Source of the DNA: Deltaproteobacteria bacterium | GTDB taxonomy: Bacteria; Desulfobacterota; Syntrophorhabdia; Syntrophorhabdales; Syntrophorhabdaceae | NCBI GenBank assembly: GCA_029777945.1 | Contig: JAKORG010000083.1 | Coordinates: 30,183 to 94,182 of the forward strand | Reading direction: 5' to 3' | Length of the DNA: 64,000 bases | Shown: positions 53,163 to 63,009 of the stretch, in pieces | How positions within the stretch are numbered: the stretch's first letter is position 1 | How the letters are laid out: each line of letters begins with the position of its first letter | Notes under the pieces: model-generated | The model's input: the letters and a program-made list of their open reading frames with translations, nothing else | Databases searched by the model: none | What the model was told of the DNA's origin: nothing | Made by a program: the position numbers and the translations under genes

Positions 53163-53690
53163 ATGACTTTTATAAAAGTATTATCCTTTATATATTTCTT
53201 TAGCCTCATATTTTCAGGTAGTGTTTTTGCACAAAACTGTTTTGCCAAAGGCGATGGATTTGGCGTATATCAACCGTATCTAACGGATAAGGTGTGTTTT
53301 CTATACGAGCATTCCAAATTACTTCCACCAGAATCAGAGATGAAGCAGACCCTTCCAGGGGAAGAAAGTCTTCATCCAGACCCACTTATGGCAGAATATT
53401 TATATTTGATAGTTAAAAAAAGATATTTGGCAATTAAAAAAGGAACACCTTTCTACAATTGTGGTTATGATTTAGAGACATTAAAAAGAGATCCTGGATT
53501 TGCGAAGTTTTTAGGGGTGCCAATGCCTGAATTTCACTGTTCTGGTTTCGTTTTTCAGTTTGTGCCAGTTAAGCTTATAAACGAAAATATCTGTCTTTGG
53601 GTTGCTTTAGACCTTGTTGATTGTGGTAACATTGAACAGGATTATGATGTGGAATTAAGGTGGAAGAGAGACCCCAATGTAAGGTGGTAA
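53163..53690 (+). CDS. secreted cysteine-containing hypothetical protein
   Basis: A ~175-residue protein with a signal peptide (VLSFIYFFSLIFSGSVFA) and six cysteines in the mature part (QNCFAKGD, KVCFLYEH, YNCGYD, HCSGFVF, ENICLW, VDCGNI), which could form three disulphides. I recognise no family. I start at ATG 53163, with AGG upstream; GTG 53154 is possible. Located just before the GH9 glycosidase, so it may be a periplasmic or surface partner of polysaccharide handling. Confidence 0.65.
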   Translation: MTFIKVLSFIYFFSLIFSGSVFAQNCFAKGDGFGVYQPYLTDKVCFLYEHSKLLPPESEMKQTLPGEESLHPDPLMAEYLYLIVKKRYLAIKKGTPFYNCGYDLETLKRDPGFAKFLGVPMPEFHCSGFVFQFVPVKLINENICLWVALDLVDCGNIEQDYDVELRWKRDPNVRW

Positions 53691-53746
53691 TCCTTAAAAA
53701 CACAGTGTTATTTTACCTTCATTTACAGATTATTTCATAGGTTTTT

Positions 53747-56131
53747 TTGAATATGAAAAGAATCCTTTTCATTTGTGTTTTATTAATCCTTTTTGTGTAT
53801 ATTTTTTATCTAATTACAGATGCAGACAATAAACACGAAAAGGCAGAAGATAATAAGGAAAAACCAAAGGTAATTTTTGTAGGATCAGTGTCACCAGATG
53901 TTATTTCAATAGTTATTTCTGAAAGTAGGGTTATCCACGGGAAACAAATACCTTATATTCCAGAGGAAAAGGATTCAATAGTCCAGGAAGGAAATAATCT
54001 ATGGCTTATAAGGAAAAACAAGCGTATAGGTGCTTTAGTTGGTAGGACAGAAAAATTTATAATGACCTTTGATAAAGTTATTGGAGAAAGGATTGATGCT
54101 AATCTACTTAATAAAACGAGTAGTTATTCCATTAAATCAGTAGATGATAATGATTTTTCTACAGAAAGAGAGCCATATGCAGTTTTTCGTAAGACAAAAC
54201 CAACTGATTTTGCAAGGATTGATACGGGATTTTTATCACCCCTTGAACATACGATTTATCTTAAATTAGTTAAACCTCTAAAGCTCAATAAAAAATATAT
54301 TATTAACTTTAAGGAATTAAATGTTCCTGAATATACCTTTGTTTATAATCCAAAAAAGATGAGAAGTGAGGCAGTGCATGTAAGCCATATTGGTTTCAGA
54401 CCAGATAACCCGGCAAAAATAGCATTTCTCTCTTTATGGATGGGAAGTGGTGGGTCAGTTGATTTTAAAGAAAAGACACCTTTTTATCTTATTGATGAGA
54501 AAAATGATGATATTGTTTTTAAAGGCGAGGTTAAATTGGCAAAAAGTAGATTGGAAAAAGATGAAAATGCCTATGGTAATAATTTCAACGGCACAAATGT
54601 ATATATAATGGATTTTAGTGCATTTAAAACCCCAGGAACATACAGGGTATATGTTGAAGATGTAGGTTGTTCTTACCCCTTTGAGATTGCCAGCGATGTT
54701 TGGGCAAAGGCATTTTATGTAGCCTCTCGCTTTCTTTATCACCAAAGAAGCGGTATTGAGCTTGGACCTCCTTATACTGACTTTAAAAGACCGAGAAATT
54801 TTCACCCCGATGATGGGGTGAAAATTTATGCCACAAAAACGAGTTTGTTTGATGTGGAATTTGATTTAAAAAAAGATGATGACCGCTTTGCAAAGATATT
54901 AAGAGGTAAGACACAGAATATAGTTAAAGATGCCTGGGGTGGATACTGTGATGCAGGAGATTGGGATAGACGCATAGCACACCTCATTGCTGCAAGGTAT
55001 CTTTTTGAATTGTTTGAGTATTCACCAGAATTTTTTAAGAATTTTAATATGAACATACCAGGATCAAAGGAGGATTTTCCCGATATCATAAGGGAGGCCT
55101 TATGGGGCATAGATTTTTTCAAACGCCTTCAAACCCCTGAAGGTGCTATAAGAGGTGGAATAGAGTCTGAAGATCACCCAAAATACGGTGAAGCAAGCTG
55201 GCAGGAATCACAGATGGTATTTGCATTCGATCCTGATCCTTACTCTTCTTTTGTTTATGCAGGTGCTTCAGCATACGCTGCATACGTGTTGAAAAAATTT
55301 AATATGAAGATGTGGGAGACTTATCTTAAAAGTGCCATTTCCGCAATGGATTGGGCTGAAAAAGAGATGAAAAATACAAAAAGGCCATATCCTTATCAAG
55401 TAAGGGATGCGCGTAACCTCGCAGCGGCTGAGCTTTTTAGACTTACAGGTGATAAAAGATGGCACGATATTTTTTTAGAAACTACAGTTTTTAAAAAGGA
55501 AGAGAAATTTTTATATAGATACGACAGTCATGATCAGGCCGATGCTGCATGGGTCTATATTAATACAAAAGGTAAAGACATTGAGCATTCAATAGTTCAA
55601 AGATGTAAAAAGGCATTATTAAATGAGGCAAGGATATTGATGGATGCCCAGAAAAAAACCGCGTTTAAATGGATGCGGAACCCTTGGAGACCAGCAATTG
55701 CAGGAACATTTACGATCCCTGATATAAAAAGTATCATCCGTGCCCATGTGCAAACAGGAAATAAAGAGTATCTTGAATCTATAATCCTTGCAACCCAGAC
55801 AGGTGCTGGGGCAAATCCCTTAAATATTTGCTATACAACAGGCATTGGGCATAAAAATCCGAAGAATATTATGCACATTGATTCTCGGGTAACAAATCAA
55901 TTACCCCCTCCTGGGATAACTGTGTATGGTCCATTGGATCCTAATGTCTTTGGCCAATTAGAATCTTATTTCTTTAAAGAGGCAAGCAAACATTGTTACC
56001 CTGAATTAATTAATTAGCCTGTTATTGAAAACTTTCTTGATATATACTGGTATCCAGCCATGTGTGAATTCACAGTTTATGATACAATACCCAATGCATA
56101 TACCTGGGGCTATCTTGCTATAAGAAAATGA
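53747..56131 (+). CDS. GH9-type glycosidase with Ig-like domain, interrupted by one in-frame TAG near its end
   Basis: After an N-terminal membrane anchor (residues 4-22) come a cellulase-N-type Ig-like domain (~210-310: VSHIGFRPDNPAKIAFLS, PGTYRVYVEDVG) and a GH9 (alpha/alpha)6 barrel (~320-794). GGYCDAGDWDRR holds the DAGD catalytic-base motif. Codon 757 (56015-56017) is TAG; the frame continues 37 codons to TGA (56131) with PAMCEFTVYDTIPNAYTWGY, which fits the C-terminal GH9 segment bearing the catalytic acid Glu and the NA pair. Stopping at TAG would remove it. Total 794 residues if read through. In an export locus it could trim or release polysaccharide; the substrate need not be cellulose. 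Confidence 0.85.
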
Positions 56132-56156
56132 TCAAATTCAATTAATTTTTTTATTT

Positions 56157-57158
56157 TCATTTAAATCTGTCAATTCCACCATACAAAATAGAAAGTATTT
56201 TGCTTTTAGAAAAGATATATTTTGTAATAAAGAGAGGAAATATCAAGCCGGCAAAAAATGTTGTTATTATCACAATTTCATCACTTAACTGTATCTTTTT
56301 CATGAAATAAGCAATGGGAAATATAAAAAAGAATTGTAAAAGGTATATCTGTAAAGAATGGGAGCCTAATGTTTCAAGTATGTATTTTGGCAGAATCTTT
56401 TTGTATGAGAAACATAAAGAGATAACAAAAAATGTTCCAAAGGATGCAGTAAAAAATTTTAAAAATGGAAATCTTAAATGCTGGAAAACCACATAAGAGG
56501 CTATAAAAATAATAAAAAATATAGGGGTAATCCAGTTTTTTTTCATTATTTTAAAAAATACATCTTCTAATCTTACTGCTTGAATACCCATAAAATAGTA
56601 GATTAAATAATTTAATAACCAACCTGCACCAAAGATCTCCCAATCAACAGGGAAAAATTGAAAAATCAAAAGAAAGATAAAAAAAAGTAATGGATTGAGT
56701 TTAAATATAAAGGGTGTGATTATCCTCATGATTATAATAAGGTATAGAAACCATAGAAAAAGGGCAGGGTTCTTTAAGGGATAAAATGTGATATAGTAAA
56801 TTATTTCATGCCATACAACCGGTCTTTTAACCATGTGGGGCATGAAATGTTTTATCAATGCAAAGGTAAAACTTATTATGAAGTAAGGGATTATAAATTT
56901 AAATGTATTTTTTCTGATAGATTTAAACCATCCGGATAAAGAATCAAAATTAACTATTTTATGGGCAAAAAACCCTGAGAGAAAGAAAAATAAGGGCATA
57001 TGAAAAGAATATATAAAATTAAACACAGAAGGATACGCATTGTCTAAAGGGATACTATGACCAAAGGTAACAAGAAGAATGCCGATACCCCTTGTCAGCT
57101 GCATCTCAGGTATATAATTTTTGCTATACATATAATTTTTAGAGTATAATAAATACAA
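56157..57158 (-). CDS. membrane acyltransferase (acyltransferase_3 family)
   Basis: A 333-residue protein with ~10 membrane segments; MQLTRGIGILLVTFGHSIP includes the family His, followed by FIYSFHMPLFFFLSGFFA. Likely modifies polysaccharide with acyl groups. The N-terminus contains a short tandem duplication (YSKNYMYSKNY); the second ATG at 57131 may be the real start. Encoded opposite to its neighbours. Confidence 0.87.
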   Translation of the reverse strand: MYLLYSKNYMYSKNYIPEMQLTRGIGILLVTFGHSIPLDNAYPSVFNFIYSFHMPLFFFLSGFFAHKIVNFDSLSGWFKSIRKNTFKFIIPYFIISFTFALIKHFMPHMVKRPVVWHEIIYYITFYPLKNPALFLWFLYLIIIMRIITPFIFKLNPLLFFIFLLIFQFFPVDWEIFGAGWLLNYLIYYFMGIQAVRLEDVFFKIMKKNWITPIFFIIFIASYVVFQHLRFPFLKFFTASFGTFFVISLCFSYKKILPKYILETLGSHSLQIYLLQFFFIFPIAYFMKKIQLSDEIVIITTFFAGLIFPLFITKYIFSKSKILSILYGGIDRFK

Positions 57159-57210
57159 AGAGATATTGTCAAAACAACCTTGTAAGATAAATTTGGAAAC
57201 TTAATTTAAA

Positions 57211-58185
57211 ATGAAGTTGAAGGCTTTAATACAAAATTTTTTGTTAATGATAATCTCCATTGCCGTTTTCTTTTTTATTGCTGAAGGGATAACCATGCTA
57301 TTATGGGATTATAAACCACAAGGTGAACATGTAGGTATTATTATTAAAGATGGAAACAGAAGGGTTGTGCATGAAGGGGTAGAATATGTAACAAATTCCA
57401 TTGGATTAAGGGAACGAGAGCTAAATAAAAGACCAAAGGCAGAAAAAACTATACTCGTTTTAGGAGATTCATTTATCTGGGGCGATGGCTTGCCCGTTGA
57501 AAGCCTTGTAACAACAAAATTGGAGAAAAAGTTAAATGAAATCGGCTATAATGTAGAGGTTGTAAATGGTGGTGGTGGCGGTGGAAACGCAGAGAGCGAA
57601 TATAATTTTTTAATCAAATTAGCCCCAATTTATAAACCCTCTGAAGTTATTGTGTTTTTTTTTACAAACGATATCATCGAGGATAGGCCATTAGAAAAAG
57701 GCACTGAAAAAAGGGTTGCCGTAAGCTGGAGGCAGAATATTAAAGAATTTTTGAGGTCAAGATCCCATTTTATTGCATTTTTATATTATCTTTATAAAGA
57801 TAGAATTGTTGAAATTATTGGTGTCCCTAAGTTTATGTTACCCCCTGATTATTTTAACCTCGATGATTCAAAACCTGGCTGGAAGAACTTTAAAATTTAT
57901 GCACTGAAGATGAGGGATTTCTGTAAAGATAATAATATTACTTTTTCTTATGTTATTATTCCCACATTAACAGTTCTTAATGAAAAATATCCCTATAAAG
58001 AAATGCATGAAGCACTTAAAAAGTTTTTCAATGAATCTGGGATTGAGTTTTTTGATTTATTTCCAGTATTTAGTCCTTATAGACCTTCTAAACTATGGGT
58101 AAATCTGGAAAATTCACACTGGAATGATTTTGCAACCACACTTGCAGCTGATGCGATAATAAAATGGAGATATATAAAAAAATAA
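57211..58185 (+). CDS. membrane-anchored SGNH/GDSL-type hydrolase
   Basis: A 324-residue protein with one N-terminal membrane span (LLMIISIAVFFFIAEGITML). The GDS block is ILVLGDSFIWGDGLP, an Asn/Gly-rich oxyanion region VNGGGGGGNAE follows, and the late NSHWNDFAT supplies the catalytic His. Such enzymes esterify or deacetylate surface glycans and often act beside acyltransferase_3 proteins, one of which is its divergent neighbour. Confidence 0.8.
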   Translation: MKLKALIQNFLLMIISIAVFFFIAEGITMLLWDYKPQGEHVGIIIKDGNRRVVHEGVEYVTNSIGLRERELNKRPKAEKTILVLGDSFIWGDGLPVESLVTTKLEKKLNEIGYNVEVVNGGGGGGNAESEYNFLIKLAPIYKPSEVIVFFFTNDIIEDRPLEKGTEKRVAVSWRQNIKEFLRSRSHFIAFLYYLYKDRIVEIIGVPKFMLPPDYFNLDDSKPGWKNFKIYALKMRDFCKDNNITFSYVIIPTLTVLNEKYPYKEMHEALKKFFNESGIEFFDLFPVFSPYRPSKLWVNLENSHWNDFATTLAADAIIKWRYIKK

Positions 58186-58269
58186 ACAATGCCAGTGGAA
58201 TCCAAAAGCTTCCTTTAAAAATTATATCGTTATTCTTTATTTTTTATATAAAAGCCAAGACTTTATTTT

Positions 58270-59769
58270 ATGGAAAAATTTAAGATAACCACAAAGATTT
58301 TATTGATATTTATTATATCCCTTTCCATTTTTTTGAATCTTATTTCATTTAAAAGGGGCCATACCTGGGGTGATGATTTTGCACTGTATATTGCCCAAAC
58401 AAAAAGTTTTATAGAAAATTCTGTTGATAATTTAATTGAGGAGCAAAGGTTTTTAGAACAATATTCATCGGAATTGCATGGCCCTCTCCTTTATCCATGG
58501 GGCTTTCCAATATTATTGGCTTCAGTATATAAGATTTTTGGTTTTAATATATTAGCTATGAAGATTTACATTTTTTTATTTTTCATTGCGTCATTGTTTA
58601 TATTATTTTTTCTTTTTGAGGGCATATTAAATGAAAGATTAAGATTATTAATAGTAACTATGTTTGCGTTAAACCCAGTTTTTTTCTACTTTAAAGAAAA
58701 TGTATTGGCTGATGTGCCATTTTTGTTTTTCACGCTTTTAGGGATGTGGTTGATTAAGCTTTATATAATTGAAAAAAGATTTTTCATAAACAGGTACATA
58801 AGTTTTGTAATACTTGGATTTGTAATCTTTTTTGCTTATTTTATTAAGATTCAAGGAATTATACTATTTTTAATTCTTTTTTTGTGCCATGTTGTTGAAT
58901 ACAGAGAATTATTAAATAAAAGAGACATATTGTTAAAAGAAAAATGCTTCCATTTGATTCCTTATGTCATAATAGCACTGTGTATGTCAGTTAAAGGGAT
59001 AATTTTTTATGAGAATTTTGAATATTTTTTTTATGTTTTATTAAATCAGGATATTATAACCACCCTCAAAAAAAATATTGTATACTATTTAATACTTCCT
59101 TCTGAATTTTTTAGTTCTAAAGCCATATTTAAGTTCATCTACTTTTTTTCAATGCCATTTGCTTTTTATGGGTTTATAGCAAATATTAAAAAGGATTATC
59201 CCTTTGCTATGTTTATGATATTTAATGCATTAATTTTACTTGTTTTTCCTTTTACCACACAGGGTATTCGTTACATTTTATTTATTTTGCCTTTTTATTG
59301 TTACTATTTTTTGAAAGGTTTTGTTGAATTTAATATGCTTGAGTTAAATAGGGGATACAAAAAAGTTTGCATAGGTGCGATGTATTTTATAATGGCAACG
59401 TTGATATTCAGTTTTTTGTTAAGAGATGTTAATTATATAAGAAAGGTTTACAAAGAGAATAGGTATACCCATGAAGGGCCTTATTCTAAAAATGCAACTG
59501 AAATGATAAATTTTATAATAAATTTTACAAAACCCGACGATAAACTTGTCTTTTTTAAGCCAAGGGCATTAAGGCTTTATACAAACAGAAAGACGGTTGT
59601 AAATTACAATATTGATGACATAGTAAACCATAGATTTAAATACGTTGTGGTTTATAAAAACGATATGGAACATGATTATCGTATAAAATTTAGATATGAT
59701 ATTGATAAGTCGCATTTCTTCAGGAAAATTTTCGAAAATGACGAATATCTTATCTATGAATTGATTTAA
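58270..59769 (+). CDS. GT-C-fold membrane glycosyltransferase (ArnT/PMT-like)
   Basis: A 499-residue protein with ~11 membrane segments. The first loop has KRGHTWGDDFALYIAQTKSF, with an acidic pair as in GT39/GT83 enzymes, and KENVLADVPFLFFTLLGMW matches the family's third-span region. The last ~100 residues are soluble. Probably transfers a sugar from a lipid donor on the outer face of the inner membrane. Confidence 0.75.
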   Translation: MEKFKITTKILLIFIISLSIFLNLISFKRGHTWGDDFALYIAQTKSFIENSVDNLIEEQRFLEQYSSELHGPLLYPWGFPILLASVYKIFGFNILAMKIYIFLFFIASLFILFFLFEGILNERLRLLIVTMFALNPVFFYFKENVLADVPFLFFTLLGMWLIKLYIIEKRFFINRYISFVILGFVIFFAYFIKIQGIILFLILFLCHVVEYRELLNKRDILLKEKCFHLIPYVIIALCMSVKGIIFYENFEYFFYVLLNQDIITTLKKNIVYYLILPSEFFSSKAIFKFIYFFSMPFAFYGFIANIKKDYPFAMFMIFNALILLVFPFTTQGIRYILFILPFYCYYFLKGFVEFNMLELNRGYKKVCIGAMYFIMATLIFSFLLRDVNYIRKVYKENRYTHEGPYSKNATEMINFIINFTKPDDKLVFFKPRALRLYTNRKTVVNYNIDDIVNHRFKYVVVYKNDMEHDYRIKFRYDIDKSHFFRKIFENDEYLIYELI

Positions 59770-59852
59770 AAATCACCATAAAAAACTGTTTTAAATTTAA
59801 TTTTGGTTTTTAGCATTTTTTGATATTTTAATCTTTTTTAACATGGAGTGAT

Positions 59853-60038
59853 GTGGCACATTTAATTGTTTTTCTTTTTCTATACCAATTTATATTTGTT
59901 TTTTCTGCATTTGCTTACATTGACCCTGGCTCAGGTAGCTATATCATTCAGATATTAATAGGATTTATTTTGGCAGGGATATACGCTTTAAAACGTTATT
60001 GGAAAAAGATCTGCAATCTCTTTACGAAGAAAAAATAA
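59853..60038 (+). CDS. small membrane protein of surface-polysaccharide loci
   Basis: A 61-residue protein with an N-terminal hydrophobic segment ending at SAFA, then AYIDPGSGSYIIQILIG and a second hydrophobic stretch, and a lysine-rich tail. Short proteins with this IDPGSGS motif recur in glycan loci next to methyltransferase and sulfatase-like genes, as here; their role is unknown. GTG start with GGAGTGAT just upstream. Confidence 0.7.
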   Translation: MAHLIVFLFLYQFIFVFSAFAYIDPGSGSYIIQILIGFILAGIYALKRYWKKICNLFTKKK

Positions 60039-60050
60039 CCAATCATATCA

Positions 60051-61430
60051 ATGGGTGTTATTGTAAACATTTCTTCATCTTTTAAAGATCCTGGCGGTAA
60101 TCTGTTTTTATATGATGGTAAATTATATAGAAGAATAAGTTATAGCTACAGGGATAATTATGACCATTTGATAGAATCAGGTCTTTATAAAGACCTTTGC
60201 AGCAAAGGACAATTGGTTGAACATGAAGAGGTTACATTTGATGAATTGCCATTTGCAGATACATATAAAATAATAAGGCCTGAAAAAATAGATTTTATTT
60301 CTTATCCATACGAGTGGTGTTTCAGCCAATTGAAGCATGCTGCCCTTTTAACGTTGGATATTCAGAAAACCGCGCTTAATTATGGGATGACTTTAAAGGA
60401 TTGCAGTGCCTATAATGTTCAATTCAAAAATGGAAAGCCTATTTTTATTGATACATTGTCATTTGAAAAATATAAAGAAGGCAGGCCTTGGGTTGTATAC
60501 AGACAGTTCTGCCAGCATTTTTTAGGGCCTCTATCTTTAATGAGTTTGAAAGATATTAGATTGAGTCAATTATTACGTGTATATATTGATGGTATACCGC
60601 TTGATCTGGTTCGTTTGTTGCTTCCGCAGAAAAGCCGCTTTATACTTGGTCTCTTATTACATATACATTTACATGCCCGCAGTCAAAAAAGGTTTGAAAA
60701 CCGAATAATCAACAGGGATAAGTATAGATTGAGCAAATCTTCGTTAATGAATATTATCGAGAATTTGGAATCTTCTGTTAAAAAATTGTTTTGGAGACCA
60801 AGTGGCACAGAGTGGGTTAATTATTGTGATTTCAGTAACTATACTGAAAGGGCTTTGGAGCATAAAAAAGATGCAATAAAATGGATAATTTCAAAATTTG
60901 AGCCAGGAGTTGTTTTGGACCTTGGTGCAAATGAGGGTCTTTTTAGCAGGCTAATAGCTAAAAAGGCAAAAAAGGTTATTTCTATTGATGCTGACCCGGC
61001 TTGTGTTGAAAAGAATTATTTGGAATGTGTCAAAAACAATGAAAAAAATATTATACTGCTCTTAATTGATTTGACAAACCCCAGTCCCGGCATTGGCTGG
61101 CAGAATAAAGAAAGGATGCCGTTTTTTGAACGTTGTGAAGCTGATACAGTTATGGCGCTTGCCCTTATTCATCACTTGGCAATTACTAACAATGTGCCTT
61201 TTGAAAACATTGCAGAATTTTTTAGTAAAATCTGTAGGTTTCTTATAACAGAATTTGTTCCCAAAACAGATAGCCAGGTTATCAAGTTATTGTCAGCGAG
61301 GGATGATATTTTTCATGACTATAATAAAGATAATTTTGAAAAGGCCTTTTCAAAGCGCTTTATAATCAGAGAAATTGTTAATATTATAGAATCTGAAAGA
61401 ACACTGTATCTTATGGAGAGAGGCAATTAA
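60051..61430 (+). CDS. SAM-dependent methyltransferase, surface-polysaccharide type
   Basis: A 459-residue protein. Residues ~1-270 are a distinct N-terminal domain (FSQLKHAALLTLDIQKTALN, GMTLKDCSAYNVQFKNGKP). Residues ~280-459 are a class I methyltransferase: VVLDLGANEGLFSRLIAKKA binds SAM, VISIDADPACVEKNY follows. It is closest to NoeA-like nodulation/polysaccharide methyltransferases. The 12-base spacing from the small protein indicates one operon; its end overlaps the probable start of the next gene. Confidence 0.82.
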   Translation: MGVIVNISSSFKDPGGNLFLYDGKLYRRISYSYRDNYDHLIESGLYKDLCSKGQLVEHEEVTFDELPFADTYKIIRPEKIDFISYPYEWCFSQLKHAALLTLDIQKTALNYGMTLKDCSAYNVQFKNGKPIFIDTLSFEKYKEGRPWVVYRQFCQHFLGPLSLMSLKDIRLSQLLRVYIDGIPLDLVRLLLPQKSRFILGLLLHIHLHARSQKRFENRIINRDKYRLSKSSLMNIIENLESSVKKLFWRPSGTEWVNYCDFSNYTERALEHKKDAIKWIISKFEPGVVLDLGANEGLFSRLIAKKAKKVISIDADPACVEKNYLECVKNNEKNIILLLIDLTNPSPGIGWQNKERMPFFERCEADTVMALALIHHLAITNNVPFENIAEFFSKICRFLITEFVPKTDSQVIKLLSARDDIFHDYNKDNFEKAFSKRFIIREIVNIIESERTLYLMERGN

Positions 61431-62919
61431 AACAGTATTAAACAATCTCAAAAAAAAGTTTGTAATCCATCCTTTTATTTTTGCCCTTTTACCTGTAATT
61501 CACCTATACAGTATAAATTTCAATGAATATCCGCCTGTTGTGCTTGTAAAACCTGTTATCGTTCTTTTATGTGTAACTGTCATATCTTTGATTACCTTGA
61601 ACATGATGTTTCATGATAAATATAAATCAGCAGTTATTTTTTCAATTACAATTTTTTTAATTTTTTTGTTCGGTCCATTTTTTAGCTTTGTTGAAAAAAT
61701 TGATTTAAAATTCTTCCGGTTTAGATATTTTATTATCATATATACTTTTATTTTTTTAGTTGTATTGTTATTTTTTTTGTTCAATAAGCATATTAATTCA
61801 AGAAAAGTTTCTCGTTTTCTTAATTTAGCAGGGTTGGCGGTCTTATCAGTTATCATTATAAATTTATCTATAAGCACTTTAAGTGTTTTATATAACATCA
61901 AACACGATGTTCCTGAAAAAGAACAAGACATATTTTATGGATTCAAAAACCATAATCAGTCTTCAAGCAATATCCATTTACCGGATATTTATTACATTGT
62001 CCTTGATTCATATCCAAATCAGGAGTGCATGGCTGATATTCTTAATTTTAATAATGAAGATTTTACAAACCGCCTTAAAAGTAAGGGGTTTTTTATTACT
62101 AAAAGTAGTCGCAGTAACTATAACTTTACTCTATTTTCAATCCCTGCTACATTGAATCTAAATTATCTTTCTATGAAAAAAATAGAAAATGGTATTTATA
62201 TGTTTAAAAAAAATGAGAATTTCTATAATAGGCTAAAAAAAAGGATAGAAAACAGTCGTTTGGTATCTTATCTGGAATCAATGGGATACAACAAGTATTT
62301 AGATACGCCTGTTATAGATAAAAAATTTCTTTCTATCGAATTTAATATCAAATTATTATATATGACCATATTAGTTTCGCCATATTTATCAAATTATGTC
62401 TCTACTTTTTTAATGCGCGAATATGCTATTTTGAATCTAAAATCGTGGATTAATTATGAGGATATTAAAAAACCTATATTTTACTTTAAACACATCATTA
62501 TACCCCATGTCCCGTATATGTTTGATAGATATGGAAATATACCTGATTTTTTTTCATCAAATGTGGAAAGACTTTTTATTGAGCAACTTCTATATACAAA
62601 TATGCATGCAGAGAAAATTATAGACAACATTTTATCGCATTATAAAGAAAAGAAACCAATTATTATTATCCAGGGCGACCATGGGCCAGATATTATTATT
62701 AAAGACAAAGAGAGACGTATGAAAATACGAACGAGTATATTAAATGCTGTATATTTGCCTGATATGAAAGAAAACATTTTCTATGATGGTATGACTTCCG
62801 TTAATACATTCAGGATTCTTTTAAACAAATATTTTGGAACCAATCTCGAGCTTTTACCGGATATCACGTATTACCAGGAGGTTGAAAGGGACAGACTTGT
62901 TGTTTATAACCCAAAATAA
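61426..62919 (+). CDS. membrane-bound sulfatase/phosphoethanolamine-transferase-like protein without a standard start
   Basis: The N-terminal part has several membrane spans, followed by an alkaline-phosphatase-fold domain: PDIYYIVLDSYPNQE, FFITKSSRSNYNFTLFSIPA and IIIIQGDHGPDII. The first standard start in frame is GTG 61540, but coding sequence continues upstream (KKKFVIHPFIFALLPVIH is a typical first membrane helix) with no ATG, GTG or TTG. GGAGAGG (61415-61421) lies 4 bases before ATT (61426), overlapping the previous stop, so initiation at ATT is the best guess. The phospho- or sulfo-group handled is unknown. Confidence 0.7.
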   Translation: MKTVLNNLKKKFVIHPFIFALLPVIHLYSINFNEYPPVVLVKPVIVLLCVTVISLITLNMMFHDKYKSAVIFSITIFLIFLFGPFFSFVEKIDLKFFRFRYFIIIYTFIFLVVLLFFLFNKHINSRKVSRFLNLAGLAVLSVIIINLSISTLSVLYNIKHDVPEKEQDIFYGFKNHNQSSSNIHLPDIYYIVLDSYPNQECMADILNFNNEDFTNRLKSKGFFITKSSRSNYNFTLFSIPATLNLNYLSMKKIENGIYMFKKNENFYNRLKKRIENSRLVSYLESMGYNKYLDTPVIDKKFLSIEFNIKLLYMTILVSPYLSNYVSTFLMREYAILNLKSWINYEDIKKPIFYFKHIIIPHVPYMFDRYGNIPDFFSSNVERLFIEQLLYTNMHAEKIIDNILSHYKEKKPIIIIQGDHGPDIIIKDKERRMKIRTSILNAVYLPDMKENIFYDGMTSVNTFRILLNKYFGTNLELLPDITYYQEVERDRLVVYNPK

Positions 62920-63009
62920 CATATCAGATGTTTTAAAATATTTTAAATGCTTAAATGTTGATAATTAACTTTCATTGTGTTATTACAAATCTATGCAAAT
63001 AGGTATGTT

